Shown: one piece after another, positions 7,012 to 14,347 of the stretch
Numbering within the stretch: the first letter of the stretch is position 1
Layout of the letters: each line of letters begins with the position of its first letter
Origin: an uncultured bacterium
Lineage (GTDB): Bacteria; Patescibacteriota; Minisyncoccia; Phycocordibacterales; UBA9973
Direction of reading: 5' to 3'
DNA: 16,342 nucleotides
Assembly: GCA_903862375.1 (NCBI GenBank)
Contig: CAIOXR010000044.1
Coordinates: forward strand, 1-16,342
Notes under the pieces: generated by a model
What the model was told of the DNA's origin: nothing
Seen by the model: the letters and a program-made list of their open reading frames with translations, nothing else
Databases searched by the model: none
Made by a program: the position numbers and the translations under genes

Positions 7012-7908
7012 TTATATTATTTTCATTTTATCTAGTAATTCTTTTACTTGTTTAGCATTGTCTGTAGTTAAGTTACACATAGGTAGTCTGTAAACGTCTT
7101 TACATAAACCAATAAGTGAGACTGCGTATTTTACAGGTATAGGATTCGTTTCAATAAATAATATTTTAAATAAATTGAATAATTTATTATTTAATTCTTC
7201 TGCTTCATTTATTTGTCTAGATGAGATAAGATTAACCATTTTAACCATATCATTTGGAACTATATTTGAAGCGACAGATATAACTCCGTCTACATTATAA
7301 TCTTTAATTATTTTAAAAGTGATATTATCATCACCTGATAATACTACGAAATCTTCTGGTGTTTGTTCACACACAGATCTTATCTGTTCTAAGTCACCAG
7401 ATGCTTCTTTCACTCCTACTATATTCTTTATATCTTTTGCAAGTCTACATAAAGTAGAAGTCTCTAGGTTTACTCCAGTTCGTCCTTTTATGTTGTATAA
7501 GATTATTGGTAATTCAGTCGACATGGCAATTTTCTTGAAGTGCTGGTAGAGTCCTTCTTGGGTAGGTTTATTATAGTAAGGGTTTACAAGTATTATGATG
7601 TCTGCACCGGCAAGTGTTGCCATCTTTGTTTTCTCAATGGATTTTCTTGTGTCATTTGTACCAGTACCAGTCATTATAAGGCACTTTCCATTTGCTTTTT
7701 CTTTAGCTCTTTTTGTAAGTTCTATACATTCTTCGTCTGTAAGAGTGGGGGATTCTCCAGTTGTTCCACTTACTACTATACCTGTAACTTTAGCTTCTAT
7801 TTGTTTATCTACGAGAATATCAAAGGCTTCCCAGTCTATAGATTCATCTACCTTAAATGGTGTTATGAGTGCTGTCCAAACTCCTTTATATTTTTCTTTA
7901 TTATTCAT
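7012..7908 (-). CDS. dapA: 4-hydroxy-tetrahydrodipicolinate synthase DapA
   Basis: DapA condenses pyruvate with aspartate semialdehyde, the first committed step of lysine/DAP synthesis. From the ATG at 7908 the protein has 298 residues, as usual. It carries SGTTGESPTL (about 47-56), the NPYYNKPTQEGLYQHF segment, catalytic Tyr138 in LYNIKGRTG and Schiff-base Lys167 in VGVKEASGD. The segment YNIKGRTG replaces the more usual YNVPGRTG. A TTG at 7932 would add eight residues (MRFIRINN) that the family lacks, so the ATG is preferred; no clear ribosome binding site decides between them. dapB ends 27 nt upstream and the aminotransferase follows after 3 nt, so the three form one operon. Confidence 0.94.
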   Translation of the reverse strand: MNNKEKYKGVWTALITPFKVDESIDWEAFDILVDKQIEAKVTGIVVSGTTGESPTLTDEECIELTKRAKEKANGKCLIMTGTGTNDTRKSIEKTKMATLAGADIIILVNPYYNKPTQEGLYQHFKKIAMSTELPIILYNIKGRTGVNLETSTLCRLAKDIKNIVGVKEASGDLEQIRSVCEQTPEDFVVLSGDDNITFKIIKDYNVDGVISVASNIVPNDMVKMVNLISSRQINEAEELNNKLFNLFKILFIETNPIPVKYAVSLIGLCKDVYRLPMCNLTTDNAKQVKELLDKMKII

Positions 7909-7935
7909 ATTATTTATTCTTATAAATCTCAATTA

Positions 7936-8676
7936 TTAAATATTTTTTAAAAAGTCATTCATCGAGTAGAAACCTTTTTTATTATTTAGCCATTCCATTG
8001 CTTTGACAGTTCCAAGTGCGTATCCTCCTCTGTCTCTTGCACTATGAGTGATAGTGATAGTATCAGAAGCTGAATCAAAACCAACAGTATGGCTGAAGTT
8101 TATAATACCACCTCTTGTAGAAGAGAAGTGTATTTCTTTCGGATCTATTTTTCTATCTAACTTATCATAGACTACAGAACTTTTCCTTTCTATATTTGCA
8201 AGCATAATCTTGGCAAGTTCTTTAGCTGTTCCTGAAGGGGAGTCAGCTTTATTGTTGTGGTGAAGCTCAGTACCCCAGATATCATACTCGTTGTATTTAT
8301 TTATAAGCTTTGATGCTTCTTTTATTATTTCATAATACATATTTACACCTATAGAAAAGTTTGCAGACCAAAGTATTCCTATATCATTTTCTTTTGCAAT
8401 TTTCTCTACTTCGTTGATAGAGTCATACCAACCAGTTGTGCCTATTATTAGATTCTTTTTGAATTTTGCACATACTTTAGTATTTTCTATAACCGCATCT
8501 CTATGTGAGAAATCGATAACTATATCTACATCTTCTAGGTGAGCCTCACTTATAGTTTTATAGTCAGCATTTTCGTATATCGGATCAATGATTGTACTTA
8601 CAATATGAGAGCGTTTTTCCGCAATTTCTTTGATACTTTTACCCATTGAGCCAAAACCGATAATAGCTATTTTCAT
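7936..8676 (-). CDS. dapB: 4-hydroxy-tetrahydrodipicolinate reductase DapB
   Basis: DapB reduces the DapA product to tetrahydrodipicolinate with NAD(P)H. The 246-residue protein begins with the Rossmann motif IGFGSMG (6-12) and has IGTTGW (about 78-83), NFSIGVNM and the signature ELHHNNKADSPSGTA (about 137-151) with the catalytic His139/His140 pair and Lys143. It is somewhat shorter than the E. coli enzyme (273) but complete at both ends. It is the first gene of the operon and has a well-formed promoter ending 6 nt before its ATG. The promoter region is shared back to back with prfB. Confidence 0.94.
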   Translation of the reverse strand: MKIAIIGFGSMGKSIKEIAEKRSHIVSTIIDPIYENADYKTISEAHLEDVDIVIDFSHRDAVIENTKVCAKFKKNLIIGTTGWYDSINEVEKIAKENDIGILWSANFSIGVNMYYEIIKEASKLINKYNEYDIWGTELHHNNKADSPSGTAKELAKIMLANIERKSSVVYDKLDRKIDPKEIHFSSTRGGIINFSHTVGFDSASDTITITHSARDRGGYALGTVKAMEWLNNKKGFYSMNDFLKNI

Positions 8677-8682
8677 ATTTGA

Positions 8683-8711
8683 ATTCTATCAAAAATAGGC
8701 TTTTATAGCAA
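8683..8711 (-). promoter_or_regulatory. Promoter of the dapB operon, leaderless type
   Basis: On minus: TTGCTA (8711-8706), exactly 17 nt, then an extended -10 TGA-TAGAAT (hexamer 8688-8683), then 6 nt (TCAAAT) to the ATG at 8676. A leaderless dapB mRNA is predicted. Confidence 0.6.
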
Positions 8712-8754
8712 AACGAATAGTTGATTTAAACTTAATTGAAGTTTTAATTCATGA

Positions 8755-8789
8755 TATAATTTTCTAATTTATACATATTCTGATATTAT
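8755..8789 (+). promoter_or_regulatory. Two candidate -10 elements for the prfB-ftsEX-pyrG operon
   Basis: The extended -10 TGA-TATTAT (hexamer 8784-8789) ends 6 nt before the prfB ATG at 8796, the same spacing as at other genes here. A second extended -10, TGA-TATAAT (hexamer 8755-8760), lies 29 nt upstream. Both have poor -35 matches (TTTCTA at 8761-8766; TTAATT at 8732-8737). The two would give a leaderless and a short-leader transcript. Confidence 0.4.
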
Positions 8790-8795
8790 AGATAA

Positions 8796-9683
8796 ATGGC
8801 AGAAGATAAAGATAATCTAAAGAAAGAGCTAGAAATACTGGAAGCAGAGATGGTTGGGCCTAGTTTTTGGAATGATAAAGTAAAGGCTCAAGCGACGATA
8901 AAGAAAATTTCAGAACTAAAAGATGAGATACTCGGAGGGGAAAAGTATGATAAAGGGAATGCGATACTTTCTATACTTTCTGGTGCAGGAGGGGATGATG
9001 CAGAAGACTTTTCTAGTATGCTTTTGCACATGTATATGAAGTATATAGAAAGGAAAGGCTGGCAAGTGTCTCTCATTCATGAGAATAAGAATGATGTGGG
9101 TGGATACAGGAATATCTCTATTGAAGTTACAGGTAAGGGTGCATATGGCACTTTGAAGAATGAGTCAGGTGTTCATCGTCTTGTGCGTATATCACCATTT
9201 AATGCAAAGGCTCTGCGTCATACTTCATTCTCGCTTGTTGAAGTTATTCCAAAATTACAGAAAGAAGATACTGCTATAGAGTTACGACCAGAAGATTTGA
9301 GGATTGAATTCTCGAAGTCGGGTGGTCCCGGTGGGCAGAATGTAAATAAAAGAGAGACGGCAGTCAGGATTATTCATTTACCTACGAATATCTCAGTCCA
9401 TGTCACAACCGAACGATCACAAGAGCAGAATAGAGAAAAAGCTATAGAGATAATAAAAGGTAAACTTTATAAGAAAAGAGAAGAAGATAAATTAAAAGAA
9501 AAGCTTGGTTTGTCTACGACAAAGACGACAGAGATAGAGTGGGGAAGTCAGATACGTTCTTATGTGCTTCATCCTTATAAGATGGTGAAAGATCATAGGA
9601 CCGATGTCGAAGTTCATGATGTTGACTCCGTGCTTGAAAGTGGCATTATAGATCCATTTATTGTGGCGGAAATGAATTTGTGA
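8796..9683 (+). CDS. prfB: Peptide chain release factor 2 (RF2) with reduced domain 1
   Basis: RF2 ends translation at UGA and UAA. The 295-residue product has the stop-codon-recognising tripeptide SPF (133-135) in GVHRLVRISPF, followed by RHTSF, and the peptidyl-tRNA hydrolysis motif GGQ (179-181) in GGPGGQNVN; WGSQIRSYVLHPYKMVKD near the C-terminus is also RF2-typical. RF1 would carry PAT-type residues instead of SPF. E. coli RF2 has 365 residues. Here the first helix (KKELEILEAE, then PSFWND) is kept, but roughly 60 residues of domain 1 between it and domain 2 are missing. The start is secure: an in-frame TAA lies immediately before the ATG. No programmed frameshift site is present. The gene ends in UGA followed in frame by UAA. 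It leads the operon with ftsE, ftsX and pyrG. Confidence 0.93.
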   Translation: MAEDKDNLKKELEILEAEMVGPSFWNDKVKAQATIKKISELKDEILGGEKYDKGNAILSILSGAGGDDAEDFSSMLLHMYMKYIERKGWQVSLIHENKNDVGGYRNISIEVTGKGAYGTLKNESGVHRLVRISPFNAKALRHTSFSLVEVIPKLQKEDTAIELRPEDLRIEFSKSGGPGGQNVNKRETAVRIIHLPTNISVHVTTERSQEQNREKAIEIIKGKLYKKREEDKLKEKLGLSTTKTTEIEWGSQIRSYVLHPYKMVKDHRTDVEVHDVDSVLESGIIDPFIVAEMNL

Positions 9684-9699
9684 TAAAATTAAAATATTG

Positions 9700-10377
9700 A
9701 TGATCTATTTTGATAATGTCACAAAAAAATACAAAGATAATTTTTCATTACAAGAAATAACTATTTCTATCGCTCAAGGAGAGTTCGTCTCTATCGTTGG
9801 TCATTCTGGAGCGGGGAAGACCACTCTTACAAAGCTTATACTTGCTGAAGAAGCTCCCACGGCTGGTTCAGTTTTTTTTGAATCTACCAATATTCATAAA
9901 CTTTCTAAGAAAGATTTGATGAATTTTCGCCGTAAGGTAGGTATCGTTTTCCAGGATTTTCGTTTATTGCCAAATAGGACAGCTTATGAGAATATAGCTT
10001 TTGCTATGGAGGCGACAGGTAAAAGTGATGAAGAAATTATGGAAGATGTTCCTCACGTTCTTGAGCTTGTAGACCTTACGAATAGGGCATTTCATTTCCC
10101 ACACCAGCTTTCAGGTGGAGAAAAGCAACGTTTGGCTATAGCTCGTGCTATCATTACTCAGCCAGATTTGATTATCGCGGACGAACCTACTGGTAATTTA
10201 GACCCTATGAACGCTAAAGAGGTTATAAATATTCTTAAAAAGATCAATGATCTAGGTACGACTGTCATACTTACGACCCACAATAAAGGTTTAGTCGATA
10301 GTATTAAAAAGAGAGTTATAACTCTTGAGAATGGTAGAGTAATCAGAGATGATAAAGAAGGTAAATATATGCTATAA
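9700..10377 (+). CDS. ftsE: Cell division ATP-binding protein FtsE
   Basis: FtsE is the ATPase of the FtsEX complex, which sits at the division site and activates peptidoglycan hydrolases. The 225-residue protein has all ABC motifs: Walker A GHSGAGKTT (34-42), Q-loop Gln85 in VFQDFRLLP, signature LSGGEKQR (137-144), Walker B LIIADEP (157-163) with Glu162, and H-loop TTHN. The phrases VFQDFRLLPNRTAYENIAFA and ADEPTGNLDP are characteristic of FtsE. A TTG one codon upstream (9697) could also start translation; ATG is chosen. It starts 16 nt after the prfB stop and ends 7 nt before ftsX. Confidence 0.94.
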   Translation: MIYFDNVTKKYKDNFSLQEITISIAQGEFVSIVGHSGAGKTTLTKLILAEEAPTAGSVFFESTNIHKLSKKDLMNFRRKVGIVFQDFRLLPNRTAYENIAFAMEATGKSDEEIMEDVPHVLELVDLTNRAFHFPHQLSGGEKQRLAIARAIITQPDLIIADEPTGNLDPMNAKEVINILKKINDLGTTVILTTHNKGLVDSIKKRVITLENGRVIRDDKEGKYML

Positions 10378-10384
10378 TAATAAT

Positions 10385-11305
10385 ATGTTAACTCATACAA
10401 AAAGAATAATAAAAACAGGTTGGAATAGCTTTGTACGTAGTGGTTTTACTTCTGTAGCAAGTATTCTAATTATGACTATTACATTATTTGTAATTATTTC
10501 TCTTATTTTTGTGCAAGCTGCACTCAATAATTCTTTGAATGATATTAAAGATAAAGTAGATGTAACTATTTATTTTATTCCTGGAGCAGAAGAATCTTCT
10601 ATTAAAAAGGTTGAAGAATCATTGGTTAAATTACCTGAAGTTAAAAATATAACATATACATCTTCTAAAGAAGCCCTATCAAACTTTAAAGACAAGCATT
10701 CAAATGATTATCTTACTTTGCAAGCATTAGATGAACTTAATGACAACCCATTAGGAGCATCATTAAACATAAAAGCAAATGATCCTTCTCAATATGAAAG
10801 TATTTCTAAATATTTTGAAAGTGATGATGCTTTAGTCAAGGAGTCGCTTACTATCATAGATAAGATAGATTATAGTCAAAACAAATTAATTATTGATAGA
10901 CTTACTTCGATAATAAATGGAGCCAAAAAATTAGGTTTTATGGTTTCCTTTGTTCTTATTATTATTTCAATTATTATAACTTTTAATACTATTCGTCTTA
11001 TTATCTACATGTCTAAAGATGAGATAAGTGTTATGAAGCTCGTAGGTGCAGGACTTAAGTATGTACAAGGTCCATTCATCGTATCTGGAATTTTAGTTGG
11101 TATCTGTTCTGCATTGCTTACTATTCTTATATTTATTCCAGTTTCTATTTGGCTTGGAAATAATATGACAGACTTTATAGGTATAAATTTGTATCAATAT
11201 TATAAATCAAATTTTTTTCAATTATTTATTATTATGTTGGGCTCAGGTATTTTACTTGGAAGTATTTCAAGTATATTTGCTATTAATCGTTATCTAAGGA
11301 AATAA
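10385..11305 (+). CDS. ftsX: Cell division membrane protein FtsX
   Basis: FtsX is the membrane partner of FtsE and relays ATP hydrolysis to extracellular peptidoglycan hydrolases. The 306-residue product has the FtsX topology: a short cytoplasmic N-terminus, TM1 (about 22-45), a large extracytoplasmic domain (about 46-180, with VDVTIYFIPGAE and a typical KLPEVKNITYTSSKEAL segment), then TM2 (about 184-208), TM3 (about 229-256) and TM4 (about 277-300). The conserved loop MSKDEISVMKLVGAG precedes TM3. An in-frame ATG at 10349 inside ftsE would add 12 residues; the ATG at 10385, 7 nt after ftsE, fits the family better. pyrG begins 3 nt after the stop. Confidence 0.93.
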   Translation: MLTHTKRIIKTGWNSFVRSGFTSVASILIMTITLFVIISLIFVQAALNNSLNDIKDKVDVTIYFIPGAEESSIKKVEESLVKLPEVKNITYTSSKEALSNFKDKHSNDYLTLQALDELNDNPLGASLNIKANDPSQYESISKYFESDDALVKESLTIIDKIDYSQNKLIIDRLTSIINGAKKLGFMVSFVLIIISIIITFNTIRLIIYMSKDEISVMKLVGAGLKYVQGPFIVSGILVGICSALLTILIFIPVSIWLGNNMTDFIGINLYQYYKSNFFQLFIIMLGSGILLGSISSIFAINRYLRK

Positions 11306-11308
11306 AAT

Positions 11309-12985
11309 ATGAATAAATTACCACAAGAAAAGCTAGAGAGTAAATTATCTAACTGCAAGTATATCTTTGTAGTTGGTGGGGTTATATCAGGAGTTGGGAA
11401 GGGTATTACAGCTTCTTCAATAGGTTTAATTATGCAATCAAGGGGTTACAGGGTAACTTCTATTAAGATTGATCCATATATAAACGTAGACGCTGGAACA
11501 ATGAATCCTACAGAACATGGAGAAGTTTTTGTTTTAGATGATGGAGATGAGTGTGATCAAGATATGGGTAATTATGAACGTTTTTTGGGAACAGATTTAT
11601 ATCGTACGAATTATATGACGACAGGCCGAGTCTACCAAGAGGTTATTCGTAAAGAAAGGAATTTAGAATATAAAGGTAAGAATGTAGAGGTAGTTCCAGA
11701 TGTACCGCTTGAGGTTATTCATAGAATTAAAGAAGCTACTCGTATAACTGGTTCTGAGGTTACTATAATTGAGATAGGTGGCACTGTGGGTGAATATCAA
11801 AACGTTCTATTCCTTGAAGCTGCTCGTATGCTTAAAACAAAACATCCAGCAGATGTTGCATTTGTCCTTGTTTCTTACTTGCCAGTACCTTCAACATTAG
11901 GAGAGATGAAGACAAAACCTACTCAGTATGCATCACGCACTTTGAATTCAGCAGGTGTCCAGGCGGATATTATAATAGCTCGTGGTGCTACATCACTTGA
12001 TAAGAAGAGAAAAGAAAAAATTGCATTATTCTGTAATGTACCAGATGAGAACGTCATATCAGCTCCAGATGTTAAAAGTATTTATGATATTCCTTTAAAC
12101 TTTGAAAAAGATAAAATGGGAGAAACTCTTGAGAAAGTTCTTAGTTTACCAAAAAGGGTAGCTGATCTTTCAGATTGGAAAAAGTTTGTTTCAAAAACTA
12201 AGAATGGAAAAGAAAAGGTAAAGATAGCCGTGGTAGGTAAATATTTTGATTCTGGAGATTTTGTTTTGTCTGACGTTTACATATCAATACTCGAGGCATT
12301 AAAATTTTCATGTTATAAAATTGGTGTTGGTGTAGAAATTGCTTGTGTTAATTCTAAAGATTTTGAATCAAAAAAGATTAAGTTATCTATGCTGAAAGAT
12401 TTTGATGGCATTATCGTCCCAGGTGGTTTTGGTGAGAGTGGTATAGAGGGAATAATTTCTGCTATAGGTTATGCAAGAGAGAATAATATACCTTACTTTG
12501 GACTTTGCTACGGAATGCAACTTATGGTTATAGAATATGCAAGAAATGTTCTAGGACTTAAAGATGCAAATACTAGAGAGATTAATCCAAATTCTAAAAA
12601 TCTTGTAATAGATATAATGGAAGAACAGAAAGCAAAAATTGAAAATAAAAATATGGGTGCAAGTATGCGTCTTGGAGCTTATAAAGCTTTACTTTCGAAG
12701 GGTACAGTCGCACAGAAGGCTTATGGTACTAACATCATATCTGAGCGTCATAGACATCGCTACGAGGTAAATAATGCATATAGAGGGGCATTAGAAAAGG
12801 CTGGGCTTGTATTTTCTGGTCTTTCCCCAGATGGTAAGCTTTGTGAGATAGCTGAACTTCCATCAGACAAACATTCTTTCTTTTTGGGTACACAATTCCA
12901 TCCAGAATTTAAAGCAAGACCTCTTTCTCCACATCCACTTTTCACAGCATTTATAAAAGCTTGCAAGGTAAATAAGAAAAAGTAA
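11309..12985 (+). CDS. pyrG: CTP synthase PyrG
   Basis: PyrG makes CTP from UTP with ATP and glutamine. The 558-residue product has the synthetase domain (about 16-280) with KYIFVVGGVISGVGKG (P-loop), KIDPYINVDAGTM and EHGEVFVLDDGDECDQDMGNYERF, and a class I glutamine amidotransferase domain (about 300-555) with PGGFG, nucleophile Cys400 in FGLCYGMQ, and His531-Pro532-Glu533 completing the triad, plus RHRHRYEVNN. The N-terminus carries about 14 residues more than typical. Unlike most genes here it has a good ribosome binding site (AAGGA, 11296-11300, 8 nt before ATG), as expected for an internal operon gene that must be translated from a polycistronic mRNA. It ends in a large palindrome. Confidence 0.96.
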   Translation: MNKLPQEKLESKLSNCKYIFVVGGVISGVGKGITASSIGLIMQSRGYRVTSIKIDPYINVDAGTMNPTEHGEVFVLDDGDECDQDMGNYERFLGTDLYRTNYMTTGRVYQEVIRKERNLEYKGKNVEVVPDVPLEVIHRIKEATRITGSEVTIIEIGGTVGEYQNVLFLEAARMLKTKHPADVAFVLVSYLPVPSTLGEMKTKPTQYASRTLNSAGVQADIIIARGATSLDKKRKEKIALFCNVPDENVISAPDVKSIYDIPLNFEKDKMGETLEKVLSLPKRVADLSDWKKFVSKTKNGKEKVKIAVVGKYFDSGDFVLSDVYISILEALKFSCYKIGVGVEIACVNSKDFESKKIKLSMLKDFDGIIVPGGFGESGIEGIISAIGYARENNIPYFGLCYGMQLMVIEYARNVLGLKDANTREINPNSKNLVIDIMEEQKAKIENKNMGASMRLGAYKALLSKGTVAQKAYGTNIISERHRHRYEVNNAYRGALEKAGLVFSGLSPDGKLCEIAELPSDKHSFFLGTQFHPEFKARPLSPHPLFTAFIKACKVNKKK

Positions 12986-12987
12986 AC

Positions 12988-13100
12988 AAAAATCAAAATA
13001 TTCTTATTATAGGGTCCGGATAATTTTCTGCTGAAAATTTCCTCATTGCTCAGCTCGACAGCCTTGCGCACGCCCCTAGAATAAGAATATTTTGATTTTT
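12988..13100. terminator. Large bidirectional terminator-like palindrome with GC-rich core
   Basis: Arms 12988-13014 and 13074-13100 are inverted copies of 27 nt with one mismatch, AT-rich and flanked by A and T runs, between the convergent pyrG and LOG genes. Between them lies a 59-nt, noticeably more GC-rich core (13015-13073) with an internal AATTTTC/GAAAATT hairpin around 13023-13040. Ordinary terminator loops are a few nucleotides, so the core looks inserted into, or part of, a palindromic element now serving as terminator for both genes. Confidence 0.7.
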
Positions 13101-13108
13101 TTGTGTAA

Positions 13109-13834
13109 CTAATTTAATTCATCTTCACCATTTCTGATTTTGCTTATCCTTACGATTTCAATTATTTGATCCATATCGTCAGTGACGATGAATCTATTTA
13201 AATCATTTTCAGAAACTGTTTTATATTTTTCTACCAATGACTCTTTAAGTACTTTGACTATTGGATTCCAAAATTCTGTACCAAATAAAATTATTGGTAT
13301 AAGACCTATCTTTCCAGTTTGTAAATGAGTCATCATTTCGAAGAATTCATACATAGTACCTGTTCCTCCTGCGCAGTATATACAAGCTTCTGTCGTGTAT
13401 TGCATAGAAACTTGTCTTGCAAAAAAGAAATGAAAAGATACTTCTTTATTTACATAAGGGTTTGTTATTTGTTCGTGAGGTAGTTTAATCGTGAGGCCTA
13501 CTGATAGTACTCCAGCATCGTGAGCTCCTTTATTTGCTGCTTCCATGATACCTCCACCTCCACCTGAAATAATTGCATAACCAAGCTCTTTAGCAATTCT
13601 GTATGAAAGATTATAAGCTTTTATATATTCAGGATGGTCAGGTTTAAGTCTGGCTGATCCATAGAAAGTAACTGATGGATGTATTTCCTTAATAGTGTCT
13701 ATACCATCTCGGAATTCTTCTTGTATCATGCATAGCTTAGTTTCTTCATTATCACCGCCTGTAAGGACCATACAACCATTTTTAATATCATCAGTCGTTA
13801 TATGCCTAGGTTCATATTTTATTTCATTATTCAT
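13109..13834 (-). CDS. LOG-family (lysine decarboxylase-like) protein
   Basis: LOG-family proteins are Rossmann-like nucleotide 5'-monophosphate phosphoribohydrolases or related nucleotide-binding proteins. The 241-residue product has SVTFYGSARLKPDHPEY (about 54-70), the glycine-rich SGGGGGIMEAANKGA (about 90-104), Arg140 in FFFARQVSM, and AGGTGTMYEFFE (about 155-166), which corresponds to the family motif PGGXGTXXE with Ala for Pro. The family RK pair reads RQ here, so substrate and activity are uncertain. A TTG at 13939 would add 35 residues with no family counterpart. The ATG at 13834 is chosen because a strong promoter ends 6 nt before it and would lie inside the longer version. It is a single-gene unit, convergent with pyrG. 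Confidence 0.85.
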   Translation of the reverse strand: MNNEIKYEPRHITTDDIKNGCMVLTGGDNEETKLCMIQEEFRDGIDTIKEIHPSVTFYGSARLKPDHPEYIKAYNLSYRIAKELGYAIISGGGGGIMEAANKGAHDAGVLSVGLTIKLPHEQITNPYVNKEVSFHFFFARQVSMQYTTEACIYCAGGTGTMYEFFEMMTHLQTGKIGLIPIILFGTEFWNPIVKVLKESLVEKYKTVSENDLNRFIVTDDMDQIIEIVRISKIRNGEDELN

Positions 13835-13840
13835 AAAGTG

Positions 13841-13869
13841 ATTGTATCTTAAATAAAGTTTATTTTCAA
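13841..13869 (-). promoter_or_regulatory. Promoter of the LOG-family gene, leaderless type
   Basis: On minus: TTGAAA (13869-13864), exactly 17 nt, TACAAT (13846-13841), then 6 nt (CACTTT) to ATG. This is the best sigma70-type match in the window. It fixes the start codon and predicts a leaderless mRNA. Confidence 0.65.
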
Positions 13870-13870
13870 A

Positions 13871-13898
13871 TTGTTTTTTTACCTTTTTGTGGTAATAT
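13871..13898 (+). promoter_or_regulatory. Possible promoter of tRNA-Gln
   Basis: TTGTTT (13871-13876), 16 nt, then an extended -10 TGG-TAATAT (hexamer 13893-13898). It lies back to back with the LOG promoter and about 130 nt upstream of the tRNA. AT-rich sequence makes chance matches likely. Confidence 0.3.
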
Positions 13899-14026
13899 GT
13901 GGAAGTCAGATTGCTTATTAAGAAAAGTATGGATTTCAAAGAAGTTGTATAAAACAGGTTATAGAAGGAAGGTTTTAAAAGGAAAGTTGGAAGATTTTTT
14001 GAAAAAGTAATATTTGTATATAGAGC

Positions 14027-14097
14027 TGGGAGATCGTCTAATGGTAGGACACTTCCCTCTGAAGGAAGTTATCTTGGTTCGAATCCAAGTCTCCCAG
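14027..14097 (+). tRNA. tRNA-Gln(CTG)
   Basis: Acceptor TGGGAGA/TCTCCCA with the weak U1-A72 first pair typical of tRNA-Gln, discriminator G, D arm GTC/GAC with loop TAATGGTAG, anticodon stem CTTCC/GGAAG with loop CTCTGAA (CTG), T stem CTTGG/CCAAG with loop TTCGAAT. CCA is not encoded. It reads CAG only, so a TTG-anticodon tRNA-Gln is expected elsewhere. With gatCA nearby it is a likely GatCAB substrate. Partial copies follow at 14150 and 14348. Confidence 0.93.
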
Positions 14098-14149
14098 CTC
14101 TGTATATAAGCATAGTAGTCGTTTCATCGGCGACCCGCCGAAGAGGCGG

Positions 14150-14201
14150 GGACACTTCCCTCTGAAGGAAGTTATCTTGGTTCGAATCCAGGTCTGGCAG
14201 C
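14150..14201 (+). pseudogene. Partial copy of tRNA-Gln (anticodon arm to T arm)
   Basis: Positions 14150-14190 are identical to 14047-14087 of tRNA-Gln (41 nt), covering the end of the D arm, the anticodon arm and most of the T arm. The next 11 bases match with three changes, ending GGTCTGGCAGC. The 5' acceptor strand and D arm are replaced by unrelated GC-rich sequence with a hairpin CCCGCC/GGCGGG (14134-14150), so no tRNA can form. Confidence 0.85.
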
Positions 14202-14347
14202 AAAAAGAGTGCAGCGATTTTTTTCTGTCAGAAATATGTGAACTGCTTCACATATGCCCTGGACGAGAAAACCTTTTCCGTGTGAGTGTACCCACGAACG
14301 GAAAAGGTGTACTGAAGCAGTAGGCTTCGAGAAGTGTACTCACGGTC
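14191..14347 (+). other. Structured insertion of about 150 nt inside the tRNA-Gln copy
   Basis: This stretch separates the T-arm part of the tRNA copy (ending 14190) from the acceptor end (from 14348). The 7-mer CAGGTCT occurs at both junctions (14189-14195 and 14347-14353), like a target-site duplication. Inside are strong inverted repeats: ATATGTGAA/TTCACATAT (14234-14255), an 11-bp stem ACCTTTTCCGT/ACGGAAAAGGT (14271-14281/14298-14308), and an enclosing 9-bp stem ACTGCTTCA/TGAAGCAGT (14242-14250/14313-14321) that competes with the first. GTGTAC occurs three times (14286, 14307, 14334). There is no open reading frame of note. It could be a small mobile element or a structured RNA. Confidence 0.5.

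Noticed and set aside
7540..7950. Open frames on the plus strand opposite dapA
   Set aside because: They are antisense shadows of dapA, with Cys/Phe/Tyr-rich products and no start signals.
8780..8800. Programmed +1 frameshift or missed upstream start in prfB
   Set aside because: A TAA in the same frame directly precedes the ATG, and no CUUUGA-like slippery stop occurs in the gene. The protein is complete from the first helix onward.
9682..9684. UGA recoded as glycine, as in some CPR lineages
   Set aside because: RF2 is present, prfB ends in UGA at the expected family length, and the other genes need no UGA readthrough.
13897..14010. Small 37-residue, Lys/Arg-rich open frame starting MWKSDCLLRKVW, upstream of tRNA-Gln
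   Set aside because: Its ATG overlaps the likely -10 element (TAATAT, 13893-13898) of the tRNA-Gln promoter, so the transcript would start inside it. There is no ribosome binding site and no recognised family.
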